A stretch of DNA of 64,000 nt from Bacteroidota bacterium (GCA_017860455.1 JAGDMF010000013.1:1-64000); one strand, 5' to 3'. Shown: positions 48,108 to 56,496, numbered from the stretch's first letter. Notes: generated by a model from the letters alone, not told the origin. Program-made: numbers and translations.

Positions 48108-48275
48108 GACTGGAGATAAATGAATAATGAAAAATGAATAATGAAAAATGAAAAATGAATAATGAAAAATGAATAATGAATAATGAAAAATGAATAATGA
48201 ATAATGAATAATTGAGCACATGAGCAATCGAGCACATGAGCATTTTGAAAGTCTGCCGTCCGCAGTCTGCAGACT
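48108..48275. repeat. Composite array 3' of the 413-aa exported protein gene
   Basis: GACTGGA heptads, a dozen GAATAAT/GAAAAAT heptads, GAGCACAT/GAGCAATC octamers, then GTCTGCC/GTCCGCA heptads. Read from the gene ending at 48507, the order is GCAGAC, AATGCTC, ATTATTC, the same as after the hybrid kinase. Confidence 0.8.
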
Positions 48276-48278
48276 TTT

Positions 48279-48412
48279 CTCAGCTCCGTAGGAGCGACAC
48301 CTTTGTAGCAGATGAATTGCCGGTGAAATGAACCCGCCACAGAGTGGCGTTAAATTGGTAGCGTATAAATTCCAACCAAACGATCCCGCTCCAGAGGAGC
48401 GTTATATTTGTT
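48279..48412. repeat. Tandem short-hairpin (REP-like) repeat
   Basis: Three short palindromes, GCTCCGTAGGAGC (48283), CGCCACAGAGTGGCG (48335) and CGCTCCAGAGGAGCG (48387), are spaced 52 bp apart. The DNA between them is also related (GTAGCAGATGAATTG / GTAGCGTATAAATTC), so it is 2.5 tandem copies of a unit of about 52 bp. Similar GGAGC hairpin repeats are, to my memory, common in Bacteroidota. Confidence 0.7.
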
Positions 48413-48506
48413 TTTAAAAAATATGATTATTGTGAACGCATCCATGATCATCTATATTAAAAGAGTTGCCTTATTTGGGTGCTTTTTCAATTATTATGTT
48501 GTCATT

Positions 48507-49748
48507 TCAAAAAGGAAAATGATTTTTATCAATTTTTTTTAACTTATATTTTATTGGTTTCATTTCAATACAATTACCATAAGCATCAACAGCATAAATA
48601 TCTATTAATTCAATTATATCATTTTCTTTCATTGTTTTAATTTTTTCCTTAAGATCATATTTTAACATAGGACTATATAATTGATATTTGAAAATTTCAT
48701 TTTCTGTTGTAATCTTCACAACACAAGATAATAGGTTATATTCATTATATATGATTCCTGAGTTATCTTGAATAAGTAAAGCGTAGCGATTGAATCCTTT
48801 TTGGATATATAATACATTTGTTTTCAAATCAATAAGTAAAGGTGCTGATCTGACTATTTTAAATTCAATGATTTGAATAGTATCGGAAAAATTTTTAAAA
48901 TGATGAATTATGTACAATGTTGATTTTTTATAGGAATCGGGTTTGATAATGATAATATTATTCTTTCTTATGATAGTTAACTCTTGAGATTTAAAACTTA
49001 AGCTATCGGAAAATATTCCGTATTCTTCATTAATTTGAAAAAAATTATCATTGTTCTTAATTAAGAAAGGATCTATTTTTGTGGTAATTATATCAGGCAT
49101 AAACTTTATTACAGAAATTGATAATGTGAGATTGTATATATTAGTTAGATCACATAATATTGATTTGAAAATGTCAGATTTTATATAAAAATTATTGATA
49201 AAAGTATCAATAAGAATGTCGTCAATTAAATCTATCCTATTTTTTTTTGCAATTTTAAATTCATAAAAAGTATGATCAAAATGTTTTTTTATATTTGAAT
49301 AATTTTTTTTACATTCAATAATCGTATTGATAAAATCATTTAATGAAGCAAATCTAATTTTGTCACAAGATGTGTAAGATATTGTATCATTATTAATTGG
49401 GAACTCATTTTCTTTCAATAAGAACAATTGATTATCGTATTCAAATGGGTATCCAAATGAGTTAGACTTTGTCAAAAAAAGGATTATTTTTTCACCAAGT
49501 ACACATTTTGAAATTTTATGACCACAATCATAGGGACTAATTTCAACTTCAATTATTGAATCATTAGATTGTTGAAAAAAGGAACTATCTATTCTGAAAA
49601 TATATTTTTGATCAGTAAGATGAATAATCTCTCCTAAAAAACAATAATCAGAGATTTTAATTATTTCATGTAGTTTCATTTTATATGTGCCAGCATAAGA
49701 AAAAGAAACTTCAATGATTAACAAAAGAATTAATGTATATTTTTTCAT
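48507..49748 (-). CDS. Exported protein, candidate immunity protein; TIMP/netrin-like N-terminus
   Basis: 413 aa, very AT-rich DNA, with a signal peptide (residues 1-19, SYAG). Residues 25-120 read ISDYCFLGEIIHL, IFRIDSSFF, EVEISPYDCGHKI, LGEKIILFLTK. This follows the pattern of bacterial NTR/TIMP-like domains (D-x-hydrophobic-F-x-G-x-V..., CG, GEKYLLF). The last 90 residues (VKITTENEIFKYQ ... MKENDIIELIDIYAVDAYGN) faintly resemble GldM-type C-terminal domains. It starts 6 bp after the stop of the RHS metallopeptidase gene, the place where an immunity gene is expected. The domain resemblance is by eye and unconfirmed. Confidence 0.55.
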   Translation of the reverse strand: MKKYTLILLLIIEVSFSYAGTYKMKLHEIIKISDYCFLGEIIHLTDQKYIFRIDSSFFQQSNDSIIEVEISPYDCGHKISKCVLGEKIILFLTKSNSFGYPFEYDNQLFLLKENEFPINNDTISYTSCDKIRFASLNDFINTIIECKKNYSNIKKHFDHTFYEFKIAKKNRIDLIDDILIDTFINNFYIKSDIFKSILCDLTNIYNLTLSISVIKFMPDIITTKIDPFLIKNNDNFFQINEEYGIFSDSLSFKSQELTIIRKNNIIIIKPDSYKKSTLYIIHHFKNFSDTIQIIEFKIVRSAPLLIDLKTNVLYIQKGFNRYALLIQDNSGIIYNEYNLLSCVVKITTENEIFKYQLYSPMLKYDLKEKIKTMKENDIIELIDIYAVDAYGNCIEMKPIKYKLKKIDKNHFPF

Positions 49749-49754
49749 AATCTA

Positions 49755-50615
49755 TTAATATAAATCAGGTAGTTTAGGTAATTTGATCTCATTTGGGGTA
49801 CCAGTAAGTTTTTTAACAACATCTTCAGCTTCTTTCAATGTATTAATCATTAAACCCCAATCACTATCAAACCAAATCATTGATTCTAATAGTCCACCGC
49901 GATCAGAACCATTTCCTCTCTGATCTTTCCATCTTTTAGAAGGTTTTCCATTTTCATAAATATATTCACAATCTAATGTTTGGTTTTTCTTTCTTCCATT
50001 TACATAATCACCATGATGCGTCAATTCATGAATTACAATATTAACAATAAAGAGAAGTGCAGTTTGTTTTTTAAATTTTGTAGCCTTTTTATCATTTAAA
50101 GCTTTTATTTTGTCAATATAACTAGGTGGAATCATAATACAACCCTGATCATATTCAGGTGCCTGACCTCCGTTAAACCACAAATATGGTCCTATCCCAT
50201 CTGTTGTTGCTTCAACTATTTGCTCCCTAGTCATACCTCCAAACAACTGTAAAGCTTCCATAATCAATGGACTTCCCAATACATAATTTTGAAAATCGTT
50301 TACCATAAAATTATAAAAAGTTTTATTGATACCTTCTATGCGTGGATCGACAACTATCCTACCATCTGGATCAATTAATTTTATTGGATTATTCGCACAA
50401 TAGTTATATGGTGACATGCTGGGGTACTCATCACTCATCGGGTCAACAGAGAGCCAAATGCTTAAACCACTGTCGTAGTATCTTGCACCGAAGTAACCGT
50501 ATCCGGTTTCGGTATCTTTTTCTTTACCGGAGAAAGTGTATGGGGTGTTCCAGGAGGAGTTGCGTTGGTCAACCCAATCTTCAACAAATAGTAAGGACAA
50601 ATCTTTCATACTCAT
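49755..50615 (-). CDS. Orphan RHS tip: RHS core fragment plus HExxH metallopeptidase toxin-like domain
   Basis: 286 aa. Residues 25-85 are the RHS repeat-associated core: YTFSGKEKDTETGYGYFGARYYD..., then DPMSDEYPSMSPYNYCANNP and DPDGR. After this boundary comes a new domain with IHELTHHGDY (His196, Glu197, His200) and a downstream Glu244 in GGLLESM, a zinc peptidase layout like the Tox-MPTase toxins found at RHS C-termini. The big RHS shell and any secretion signal are missing, so this is a displaced cassette, a silent reservoir tip, or a remnant. GC content drops from the core into the tip. The candidate immunity gene follows after 6 bp. Confidence 0.8.
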   Translation of the reverse strand: MSMKDLSLLFVEDWVDQRNSSWNTPYTFSGKEKDTETGYGYFGARYYDSGLSIWLSVDPMSDEYPSMSPYNYCANNPIKLIDPDGRIVVDPRIEGINKTFYNFMVNDFQNYVLGSPLIMEALQLFGGMTREQIVEATTDGIGPYLWFNGGQAPEYDQGCIMIPPSYIDKIKALNDKKATKFKKQTALLFIVNIVIHELTHHGDYVNGRKKNQTLDCEYIYENGKPSKRWKDQRGNGSDRGGLLESMIWFDSDWGLMINTLKEAEDVVKKLTGTPNEIKLPKLPDLY

Positions 50616-50641
50616 AAATTTTCAAAAAGTACAGAGGTTTT

Positions 50642-51301
50642 TTAAAAAAGATTGTATTCTAAGAAATTATCTTCACAATTCAATTTTATAAAATCAATGC
50701 ATTCTGAACTATATCCTTTATTTTGCATTATTAATAATTCATGTGAAAAAGTATCATGATCCAAAATTAGTGATTGATAATAATAGTATTCAAAAAAAAG
50801 AAAATATTGTTCATTTTTAAAAATTATGTTTAAATCATTTTTACATAATGAATCAAAAAGTTCTTGTTTTTCAATAAAATAGGGTTTTATTTCAGAAATT
50901 ATTGAATTCAAAACCTCATAATACATTATTGAATCACCCAAATAAAGATATTTCATAGCTTGAAATCTTTTAACGAGTATATCATTATAATATGGAAAAG
51001 AAGGGGAAAAAGGGTTGTTTAATGTTTTAATATAATCTAAACCACCATCATAATCATGTTTTAATGATAAAATCAATAATTTCCTCCCTATAAAATTCAT
51101 ATTGGTAGTAGTAACTATTCCTAATTCAGTATAAAATAGTGCAGAATCTAGAAGGGTTGAATCTCCAAATAATTGATATTCATCTAAAAAATTCGAACTT
51201 ATCAAACTGAAATTTTGAGATGTACTATCTTTTTGTGAAAATGAAACACCAACACTAATCGATATCAAGATAATAAGGAGTATTATGGACTTTAATTTCA
51301 T
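50642..51301 (-). CDS. Exported hypothetical protein in the RHS-tip island
   Basis: 219 aa, very AT-rich. Signal peptide to residue 22 (VSFSQ). The mature part is helical with many Tyr, Leu and Asp residues (FFEYYYYQSLI), perhaps TPR-like, with no family I recognise. It lies 26 bp upstream of the RHS fragment on the same strand, so all three island genes may be one transcript. It could be a second immunity or remnant gene; nothing in the sequence decides it. Confidence 0.6.
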   Translation of the reverse strand: MKLKSIILLIILISISVGVSFSQKDSTSQNFSLISSNFLDEYQLFGDSTLLDSALFYTELGIVTTTNMNFIGRKLLILSLKHDYDGGLDYIKTLNNPFSPSFPYYNDILVKRFQAMKYLYLGDSIMYYEVLNSIISEIKPYFIEKQELFDSLCKNDLNIIFKNEQYFLFFEYYYYQSLILDHDTFSHELLIMQNKGYSSECIDFIKLNCEDNFLEYNLF

Positions 51302-51506
51302 ATTTAAGACTTTATATTTAAATAAGTTATTAAATGGGTCATTAACAAAAACATATTTGGATTAGCTTACATGCGACAAATATACAACTTTTTTAATTAT
51401 TATAATTTTTTTAAAATTATTTTACCACTAAGGACACCATGAGATTTTTCTCAGAGGACTCAGTGGAAAAACACTTAGTGAACTCTGTGTGATAATAATT
51501 TTCATC

Positions 51507-51617
51507 TCTTATTCCGAGAAAGTGTTGAAATAGATTTTTGTATTGATCTTAATATAAATCAAATACAAAAACATTCATTTTTAAATCGAACCCTTTCCAC
51601 ACTATCCCGGAATAAGA
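51507..51617. repeat. 111-bp imperfect inverted repeat
   Basis: TCTTATTCCG... (51507-51528) pairs with ...CGGAATAAGA (51596-51617) at 19 of 22 positions. Inner arms TTTTTGTATTGAT and ATCAAATACAAAAA also pair. It would fold as one long hairpin. To its left (51421-51500) is decayed sequence with recurring ACTCAGTGG/ACTAAGGACAC words. The 51302-52157 gap holds no gene. Confidence 0.6.
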
Positions 51618-51623
51618 AAAGAA

Positions 51624-51839
51624 ATGGCATCGGCGCTTCGATACGAAACCTTAGTTATCCCCAATTTGTTCTTTTAGTCTGTATTTCCGGTTTCTACACT
51701 TCGCAAGCTCAGTGACCGCTCAGCGACCTTAACTTTGAGCAACATACGCACTACTCTAAGGTCGTTGAGTAGAAGCGCCCTCACGATACATAGAAGAAAC
51801 AAAGAAATAAATAGCTTCGTATCGAAACGCCGACGCCAT
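51624..51839. repeat. 216-bp element with 27-bp inverted ends (MITE-like)
   Basis: Ends 51624-51650 and 51813-51839 match as inverted repeats at 23 of 27 positions, both closing with ATGGC(A/G)TCGGCG. Inside lies the 44-bp dispersed repeat (51688-51731) and a smaller inverted pair, CTCAGCGACCTTA (51719-51731) with TAAGGTCGTTGAG (51757-51769). No frame is long enough for a transposase. Flanking target duplication is not clear. Confidence 0.6.
51688..51731. repeat. 44-bp dispersed repeat, copy 2
   Basis: Identical to 1124-1167. Lies inside the 216-bp inverted-end element. Confidence 0.85.
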
Positions 51840-51849
51840 GAAAAAAAAT

Positions 51850-52023
51850 GCGTGAGGACGAAGCCGGAAAGCGCGCAAAGTTGGAAAGCGATGGGATGCG
51901 GGAGTTAAAGAGCGAACTTGTGAGCTACTTTAACGACCAGGCAGCCCAGACCCTTTGGCTTGCGACGGGGTTATTCTTTATTTTATGAATAATTTGGTTG
52001 AGCGTAGCCAAAGGGGCACGCCC
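51850..52023 (-). repeat. 174-bp GC-rich element, copy 2 (inverted)
   Basis: Read on the minus strand it starts GGGCGTGCCCC (52023), contains GGTCTGGGCTGCC and ends CCTCACGC (51850). Ends and length match copy 1 at 47891-48067, though the middle has diverged. Together they flank the RHS-tip island in inverted orientation. Confidence 0.65.
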
Positions 52024-52029
52024 AAATTA

Positions 52030-52157
52030 ATGTGCTAATTTGTAAATGTGCTAATGTGCTAATTAAAAATGAAAAATTAAAAATGAAAAATGAAAAATTG
52101 AGCACATGAGCACATGAGCACACGAGCATTCGAGCATTCGAGCAATCGAGCATTCGG
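52030..52157. repeat. Composite array directly after the ABC permease stop
   Basis: GTGCTAAT octamers, GAAAAAT/TAAAAAT heptads, GAGCACAT octamers, then GAGCATTC/GAGCAATC octamers that run into the stop codon at 52158. Relative to the gene the order is GAATGCTC, TGTGCTC, ATTTTTC, then the GGGCGTGCC element. Confidence 0.85.
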
Positions 52158-53495
52158 TTAGTATCTCAACCACTTAAAGAGCTCTTTGTAAGTGATTTTT
52201 TTGCCGTACATGAGGATGCCTACACGGTATATCTTGGCGGCAAACCATACACAGAAAATGAAAAACAAGACACAAATCGCCATAGATGATAACAATTGTA
52301 CTAAAGGTACACCCGAAGGCAATCGGATGAGCATCGCTACCGGTGAAGTTAATGGGATCATAGACATCCAGAACGCTAATGGTCCGTTGGGATCTTCGGT
52401 TATGGGAACTAACAACATGATCGTCAATATTAACGGAATAGTAACCGGCAATGTGAACTGCTGTGAATCGGTTTCATTGTCCACAGCTGATCCAACCGCT
52501 GCAAAAAGGGCTGCATAGATCAAATAGCCAAAAATGAAGTAGAAAAGGAAACTTAACAACAATACCGTAAAAGATACATTAAAATACATATCAATTAACG
52601 TAAATATTGATGCAGTTGGCATTTGATCTGCGCCAATAGCAGTGATCTGGTTTTGTGCTGCAATCGTTGCTCCCTGTCCGCCCATTTGCTGCATAAGCGC
52701 CTGGGATTGGAATAGATCGGGAACTGCAAATTGAGCGCCGTAAATAAAAACAAACGTTAAGCCTACCCATATCAGAAACTGAGTCAGTCCAACCATGGCA
52801 ATCCCAATAATTTTTCCCATCATCAGTTCCATCGGTTTTACGGATGAGATCAAAACTTCCACAATTCTGTTTGTTTTCTCTTCTAAAACACCTCTCAACA
52901 CTTGAGATGCAAACATAAAGATAAAGAAATAGATGGCTATACCACTGAACATTCCAACAATTCTCGATATTTCAGCCTGAGTTTGTTTCTCCTGACCGGC
53001 TTCATCAATTTTAATATTGGCCACTGAAGAGCGGGTTAAACTTTTTAGTTTCTCATATTTTTCAGGATCCACTTTAAAAGTATCCACTAACAGTTTGTCG
53101 AACAATAATTTGTCCATTTGACTTTCAATATTGGAATTAAAAGTCATGGATGGTTCTTCGCTGTAATACAAATTGGATTGGATCATCTGAGTTCCTTTTA
53201 AAATATGTAAAACAGCATCATATCCATTGCTAAGTGCTTCTTTTTTAATAACATCAATATCACCTGAGCGGTAGGCAAAAGTGGTTTTTTCATTATCACT
53301 GAAACGATTGATAAAAAATTCATTATCATCAACCACCATCACTTTCATTGTTTTCTGGGTTTCATTTGCAACAATGACAGGTACGACAATCAAAGCAGCC
53401 AAAAGAAGCGGCGCAATGATGGTCATGATTATAAACGATTTTTTCTTAACTCTGGTAAGATATTCGCGGGCTATAATAAATCTAATCTTATTCAT
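52158..53495 (-). CDS. ABC exporter permease (NatB/ABC-2 type)
   Basis: 445 aa. Membrane helix near the N-terminus (FIIMTIIAPLLLAALIVVP), a periplasmic region of about 140 residues, then five or six helices from residue 185 on. This fits ABC-2/NatB permeases, which in other bacteria export sodium or small compounds. The FASQVLRGVLEEKTNRIVEVLISSVKPMELMMGKI stretch holds the conserved E(K/R)xxR(x)xEVL(L/I)SS motif. Its start overlaps the ATPase gene by one base. The 3' end meets the repeat array at once. Confidence 0.92.
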   Translation of the reverse strand: MNKIRFIIAREYLTRVKKKSFIIMTIIAPLLLAALIVVPVIVANETQKTMKVMVVDDNEFFINRFSDNEKTTFAYRSGDIDVIKKEALSNGYDAVLHILKGTQMIQSNLYYSEEPSMTFNSNIESQMDKLLFDKLLVDTFKVDPEKYEKLKSLTRSSVANIKIDEAGQEKQTQAEISRIVGMFSGIAIYFFIFMFASQVLRGVLEEKTNRIVEVLISSVKPMELMMGKIIGIAMVGLTQFLIWVGLTFVFIYGAQFAVPDLFQSQALMQQMGGQGATIAAQNQITAIGADQMPTASIFTLIDMYFNVSFTVLLLSFLFYFIFGYLIYAALFAAVGSAVDNETDSQQFTLPVTIPLILTIMLLVPITEDPNGPLAFWMSMIPLTSPVAMLIRLPSGVPLVQLLSSMAICVLFFIFCVWFAAKIYRVGILMYGKKITYKELFKWLRY

Positions 53496-54415
53496 TACTT
53501 GGTTTCGTTTACTTGTTTGATAAAGATCTCATTCATAGTGGGAAGTATTTCCTTAAAAGATACCACATTACCGAGAGGGACAATTTTTTGTAACAATTGA
53601 TTTCCGGAAGTGTGTTGAGGAAGTTGAACGGAAAAAGTAAATTGGTTGTTTTTATGAGAAGACTGGATCAGCGAGAATGAGTCTGCATTCTGGAAATGGG
53701 AAGTTGGATCATTTTCAGATTCAAGAACAAATTCAAACTTACCGCTTTTGAAATTATTTTTGATATCAAAAAGGTGACCTTCCAGTACTTTGCGTGCCTT
53801 ATTAATCAGAACGATATCGTCACAAATCTCTTCCACAGAAGCCATATCATGGGTAGAAAGGATGATGGTCGTACCTTTCTCTTTTAGTCTCAAGATCTCC
53901 TCTTTTAACAGATTGGTATTGATTGGGTCAAAACCGCTAAAAGGTTCATCTAAAATCAAAAATTCAGGTTCATGGATGATTGTTGTGATAAATTGAACTT
54001 TTTGTTGCATCCCTTTAGACAGTTCTTCCACTTTTTTATTCCACCAGGTTTCGATTTCAAATTTTCTAAACCATGTAACTAAGCGTTCCATGGCAACTTG
54101 TTTTGGAATCCCTTTTAATTGGGCGAGATAAAGGGCTTGTTCACCCACTTTCATTTTTTTGTAGAGGCCTCTTTCTTCTGGAAGATACCCGATTTTTTCC
54201 ACATCATTTTTTTGGATAGGTCTCCCCTGAAACAAAACGGTACCTGAATCAGGTGCCGTTATTTGGTTTAGAATTCTGATTAAAGTGGTTTTACCGGCAC
54301 CATTTGGGCCTAGTAATCCGAAGACAGAACCTTTTTCAACCGTAAGTGAGATATTATCTAAAGCAAGATGATTCGCGTACTTTTTAGTTACATTTTGAAC
54401 TTCAACTATTTTCAC
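53495..54415 (-). CDS. ABC exporter ATPase (NatA-like)
   Basis: 306 aa. Walker A GPNGAGKTT near residue 38, Q-loop region YLPEERGLY, signature LSKGMQQK near 134, Walker B FLILDEPFSGFDP and H-loop STHD. A C-terminal extension of about 90 residues is typical of NatA/DrrA-like exporters. The start codon is GTG at 54415, as no ATG lies in frame nearby. It pairs with the permease downstream (1-bp overlap). The DUF4290 gene lies 15 bp upstream on the same strand. Confidence 0.94.
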   Translation of the reverse strand: MKIVEVQNVTKKYANHLALDNISLTVEKGSVFGLLGPNGAGKTTLIRILNQITAPDSGTVLFQGRPIQKNDVEKIGYLPEERGLYKKMKVGEQALYLAQLKGIPKQVAMERLVTWFRKFEIETWWNKKVEELSKGMQQKVQFITTIIHEPEFLILDEPFSGFDPINTNLLKEEILRLKEKGTTIILSTHDMASVEEICDDIVLINKARKVLEGHLFDIKNNFKSGKFEFVLESENDPTSHFQNADSFSLIQSSHKNNQFTFSVQLPQHTSGNQLLQKIVPLGNVVSFKEILPTMNEIFIKQVNETK

Positions 54416-54430
54416 TACTTTAAGATTTAA

Positions 54431-55216
54431 TTATTTTTTATTATTGTTATGATAGTTGTTAGTATTATTATTGCTGTAATTGTTACTATTGTTATTGCTG
54501 TAACTGTTACTATTGTTATTGCTGTAGCTGCTACTATTATTATTAGAATAGGAACCGGTACCAGGTTTTTTCTTCTTTTTCTTTTTATTTTTCTTATAGT
54601 CAAATACTTGAGGTTTGTTGAAATTGGTACTATTAATTTTCATCAAATCCCGGGTTTGTTCCAAAATAGTAGTTTCAGGAAGATCAATTTTACCATCCGA
54701 CAACATTTTAAGATGGTCAATGATTAAAACATCTTTCACTGTATTTCTATTGTGTAACAGGTACAATTTCTTTAAGTGATTGGCCAACATTTTTCCTAGA
54801 ACCATGCGTTGTTCCAAAGGATACTCAGAAACAACCTTCACAATTTTTTCCATGTGGCGGCCATAGGTTTTAAAAGAAATTTTATCTTTATAATATTGAT
54901 GTCCTTTTGTTTTAACATTTTCGGATACGGGATCAGGTTTTGGGAATGGAGCATCAACATCCAGTTTATAATTTGAAATAATAAACAGGTGGTCCCATAG
55001 TTTTCTCCAATAATCTTCTGAGTGATTGGTTTTATTTGAATTTTCCACACTCTCCTTCACTTCCGGGTTAATTTGAGACATCACTTTGATAATTCCTTTA
55101 GCTGTTTCAGTCCTTAAATCACGGTCATGAAGCAGCATGGCATATTCAATCATTTTCTGCACATTTCTGCCGTACTCTTTGATTATCAATTTGTTTCTGT
55201 TAGTATTATATTCCAT
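54431..55216 (-). CDS. DUF4290 protein with Asn/Ser/Tyr-rich repeat tail
   Basis: 261 aa from ATG 55216; a TTG one codon upstream is also open. Residues 1-195 match the Bacteroidota-only DUF4290 family (MEYNTNRNKLIIKEYGRN ... YWRKLWDHLFIISNY ... PFPKPDP). A Lys-rich linker of nine Lys leads to a tail of about five repeats of the 8-residue type Y-S-N-N-N-S-x-x. The tail is low-complexity and prion-like and is not part of the family core. Function unknown; likely cytosolic since no signal is present. Confidence 0.85.
   Translation of the reverse strand: MEYNTNRNKLIIKEYGRNVQKMIEYAMLLHDRDLRTETAKGIIKVMSQINPEVKESVENSNKTNHSEDYWRKLWDHLFIISNYKLDVDAPFPKPDPVSENVKTKGHQYYKDKISFKTYGRHMEKIVKVVSEYPLEQRMVLGKMLANHLKKLYLLHNRNTVKDVLIIDHLKMLSDGKIDLPETTILEQTRDLMKINSTNFNKPQVFDYKKNKKKKKKKPGTGSYSNNNSSSYSNNNSNSYSNNNSNNYSNNNTNNYHNNNKK
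54434..54548 (-). repeat. 24-bp tandem repeat encoding the Asn-rich tail
   Basis: About five 24-bp units of AAT/AAC/AGT/TAC codons. They keep the reading frame on change of copy number. Confidence 0.85.
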
Positions 55217-55308
55217 CAAAAGTTGATTTTATATTGTTTGATTATAATTATTTTGAATAAAAAAGTTTCTAAGAATTTTATTTAGGTATTTTTTGATTTG
55301 GTAAGTTT

Positions 55309-56496
55309 TTATAGTTTTTCAGGAAAATTCCTCCAAGACCATTTATTAATCACCACTCCATTTTTAATCAGCATCAAACCGGGATTAGATCTTACGGCAT
55401 CACGCACCATAAATGGGCCTTTCACAGGATCAATCGGATTAAAATAGATAGGGAAAGTGATTTTATACTCGGAAATAAATTTTTGTATTTCAGCTTCACT
55501 TGAATTGGTCACAGCAACGAAATGAATATTTTGTTTTTCACACGCAGAAACTAATGATTGTAGCGCTTTGCTTTGGATTCCTTTTGGATTAACTTCCTCA
55601 AGATTGTGCATAAAGAGAACATACACTACAGAATTATTAGTAATCAATTGAGAAGCATAATCTCTTCCTAAAGTATCAAGCATGCTGAAGCCCGGAATTT
55701 TAGGGGGAATCGCTTTTTTAATGATGCTGTCTTTTCTGTCCACATACTCGTATTCGGAATAGAAGTTTGGATTTTGATCGGTGATGGTCATCATTTGATT
55801 CTCTGTTAATGTAACCAATTTTGTAGAATCCACGTTGTTTTTATATAAAAATACAATCTCTTTTTGAGCAGGTTGATCAATAAACCATTGGGTTATATTT
55901 TCCCCTTTTTTCCAATTGGTATAATCTTTAATAGGTAGATTGAACAAGCAATAGATTTCAAAAGCAAAAACAAGAAGTACCCAGAAAGAAGTAAACAACC
56001 ACTGACCAAAAACGGTCAATCTAATATCGGGAATCGATTTTCTTTTAAAGAATAGGATTAAAGTTGGGATAATGATCACTACATTTTTCAAAAATGTTTG
56101 CAAGTTTGACATTTTGATTGCCTGACCAAAGCATCCACAATCTTTAACAACTCCAAGATGATAGCCATAATGAACTTCTAAATGTTCAGCTATGGCAAGC
56201 CAAAGGGTAAGGAAAAAGAAAAAAGTCATGAATAAAAGATAGCCAATGGTAGTCAATTTCACTCGGATTCTAAAAAGGAGCATAAAACCCAGAACCATTT
56301 CAGCAATAGTTGGGATAAATCCGATATAGAAAGAGTATGGATGCATAAAACTCATTCCAAAAGAGGTGAAATATTCATCCATTTTGATACCCCAGGCAAT
56401 TGGGTCGACGGCTTTAGTGAATCCTGAAAAGATGAAAAGTCCGGCTAAGGCGAGTCTTAAAATCATGACCCAGATTTGCTCTTTATTTTTTCTCAT
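55309..56496 (-). CDS. DoxX/MauE-like membrane protein with thioredoxin-like C-terminal domain
   Basis: 395 aa. Four membrane helices in residues 1-170 match the DoxX family (LRLALAGLFIFSGFTKAVDP at the start), with the MauE-like DCGCFGQAI motif after helix three. One further helix (180-205) leads to a periplasmic domain whose late part (SALQSLVSACEKQNIHFVAVTNSSEAEIQKF ... NPGLMLIKNGVVINKW) has a thioredoxin-like fold without a CxxC. Likely a redox or quinone-linked envelope protein. It follows the DUF1599 gene by 9 bp; this pair is, from memory, conserved in Bacteroidota. Confidence 0.85.
   Translation of the reverse strand: MRKNKEQIWVMILRLALAGLFIFSGFTKAVDPIAWGIKMDEYFTSFGMSFMHPYSFYIGFIPTIAEMVLGFMLLFRIRVKLTTIGYLLFMTFFFFLTLWLAIAEHLEVHYGYHLGVVKDCGCFGQAIKMSNLQTFLKNVVIIIPTLILFFKRKSIPDIRLTVFGQWLFTSFWVLLVFAFEIYCLFNLPIKDYTNWKKGENITQWFIDQPAQKEIVFLYKNNVDSTKLVTLTENQMMTITDQNPNFYSEYEYVDRKDSIIKKAIPPKIPGFSMLDTLGRDYASQLITNNSVVYVLFMHNLEEVNPKGIQSKALQSLVSACEKQNIHFVAVTNSSEAEIQKFISEYKITFPIYFNPIDPVKGPFMVRDAVRSNPGLMLIKNGVVINKWSWRNFPEKL

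Noticed and set aside
47629..48340. Small frames on both strands over the 47.7-48.3 kb arrays
   Set aside because: Pure repeat translation; one begins inside the hybrid kinase gene in another frame.
48279..48412. Evenly spaced repeat considered as a CRISPR array
   Set aside because: Only 2.5 units, the intervening DNA is also repeated rather than unique, and no cas gene is present.
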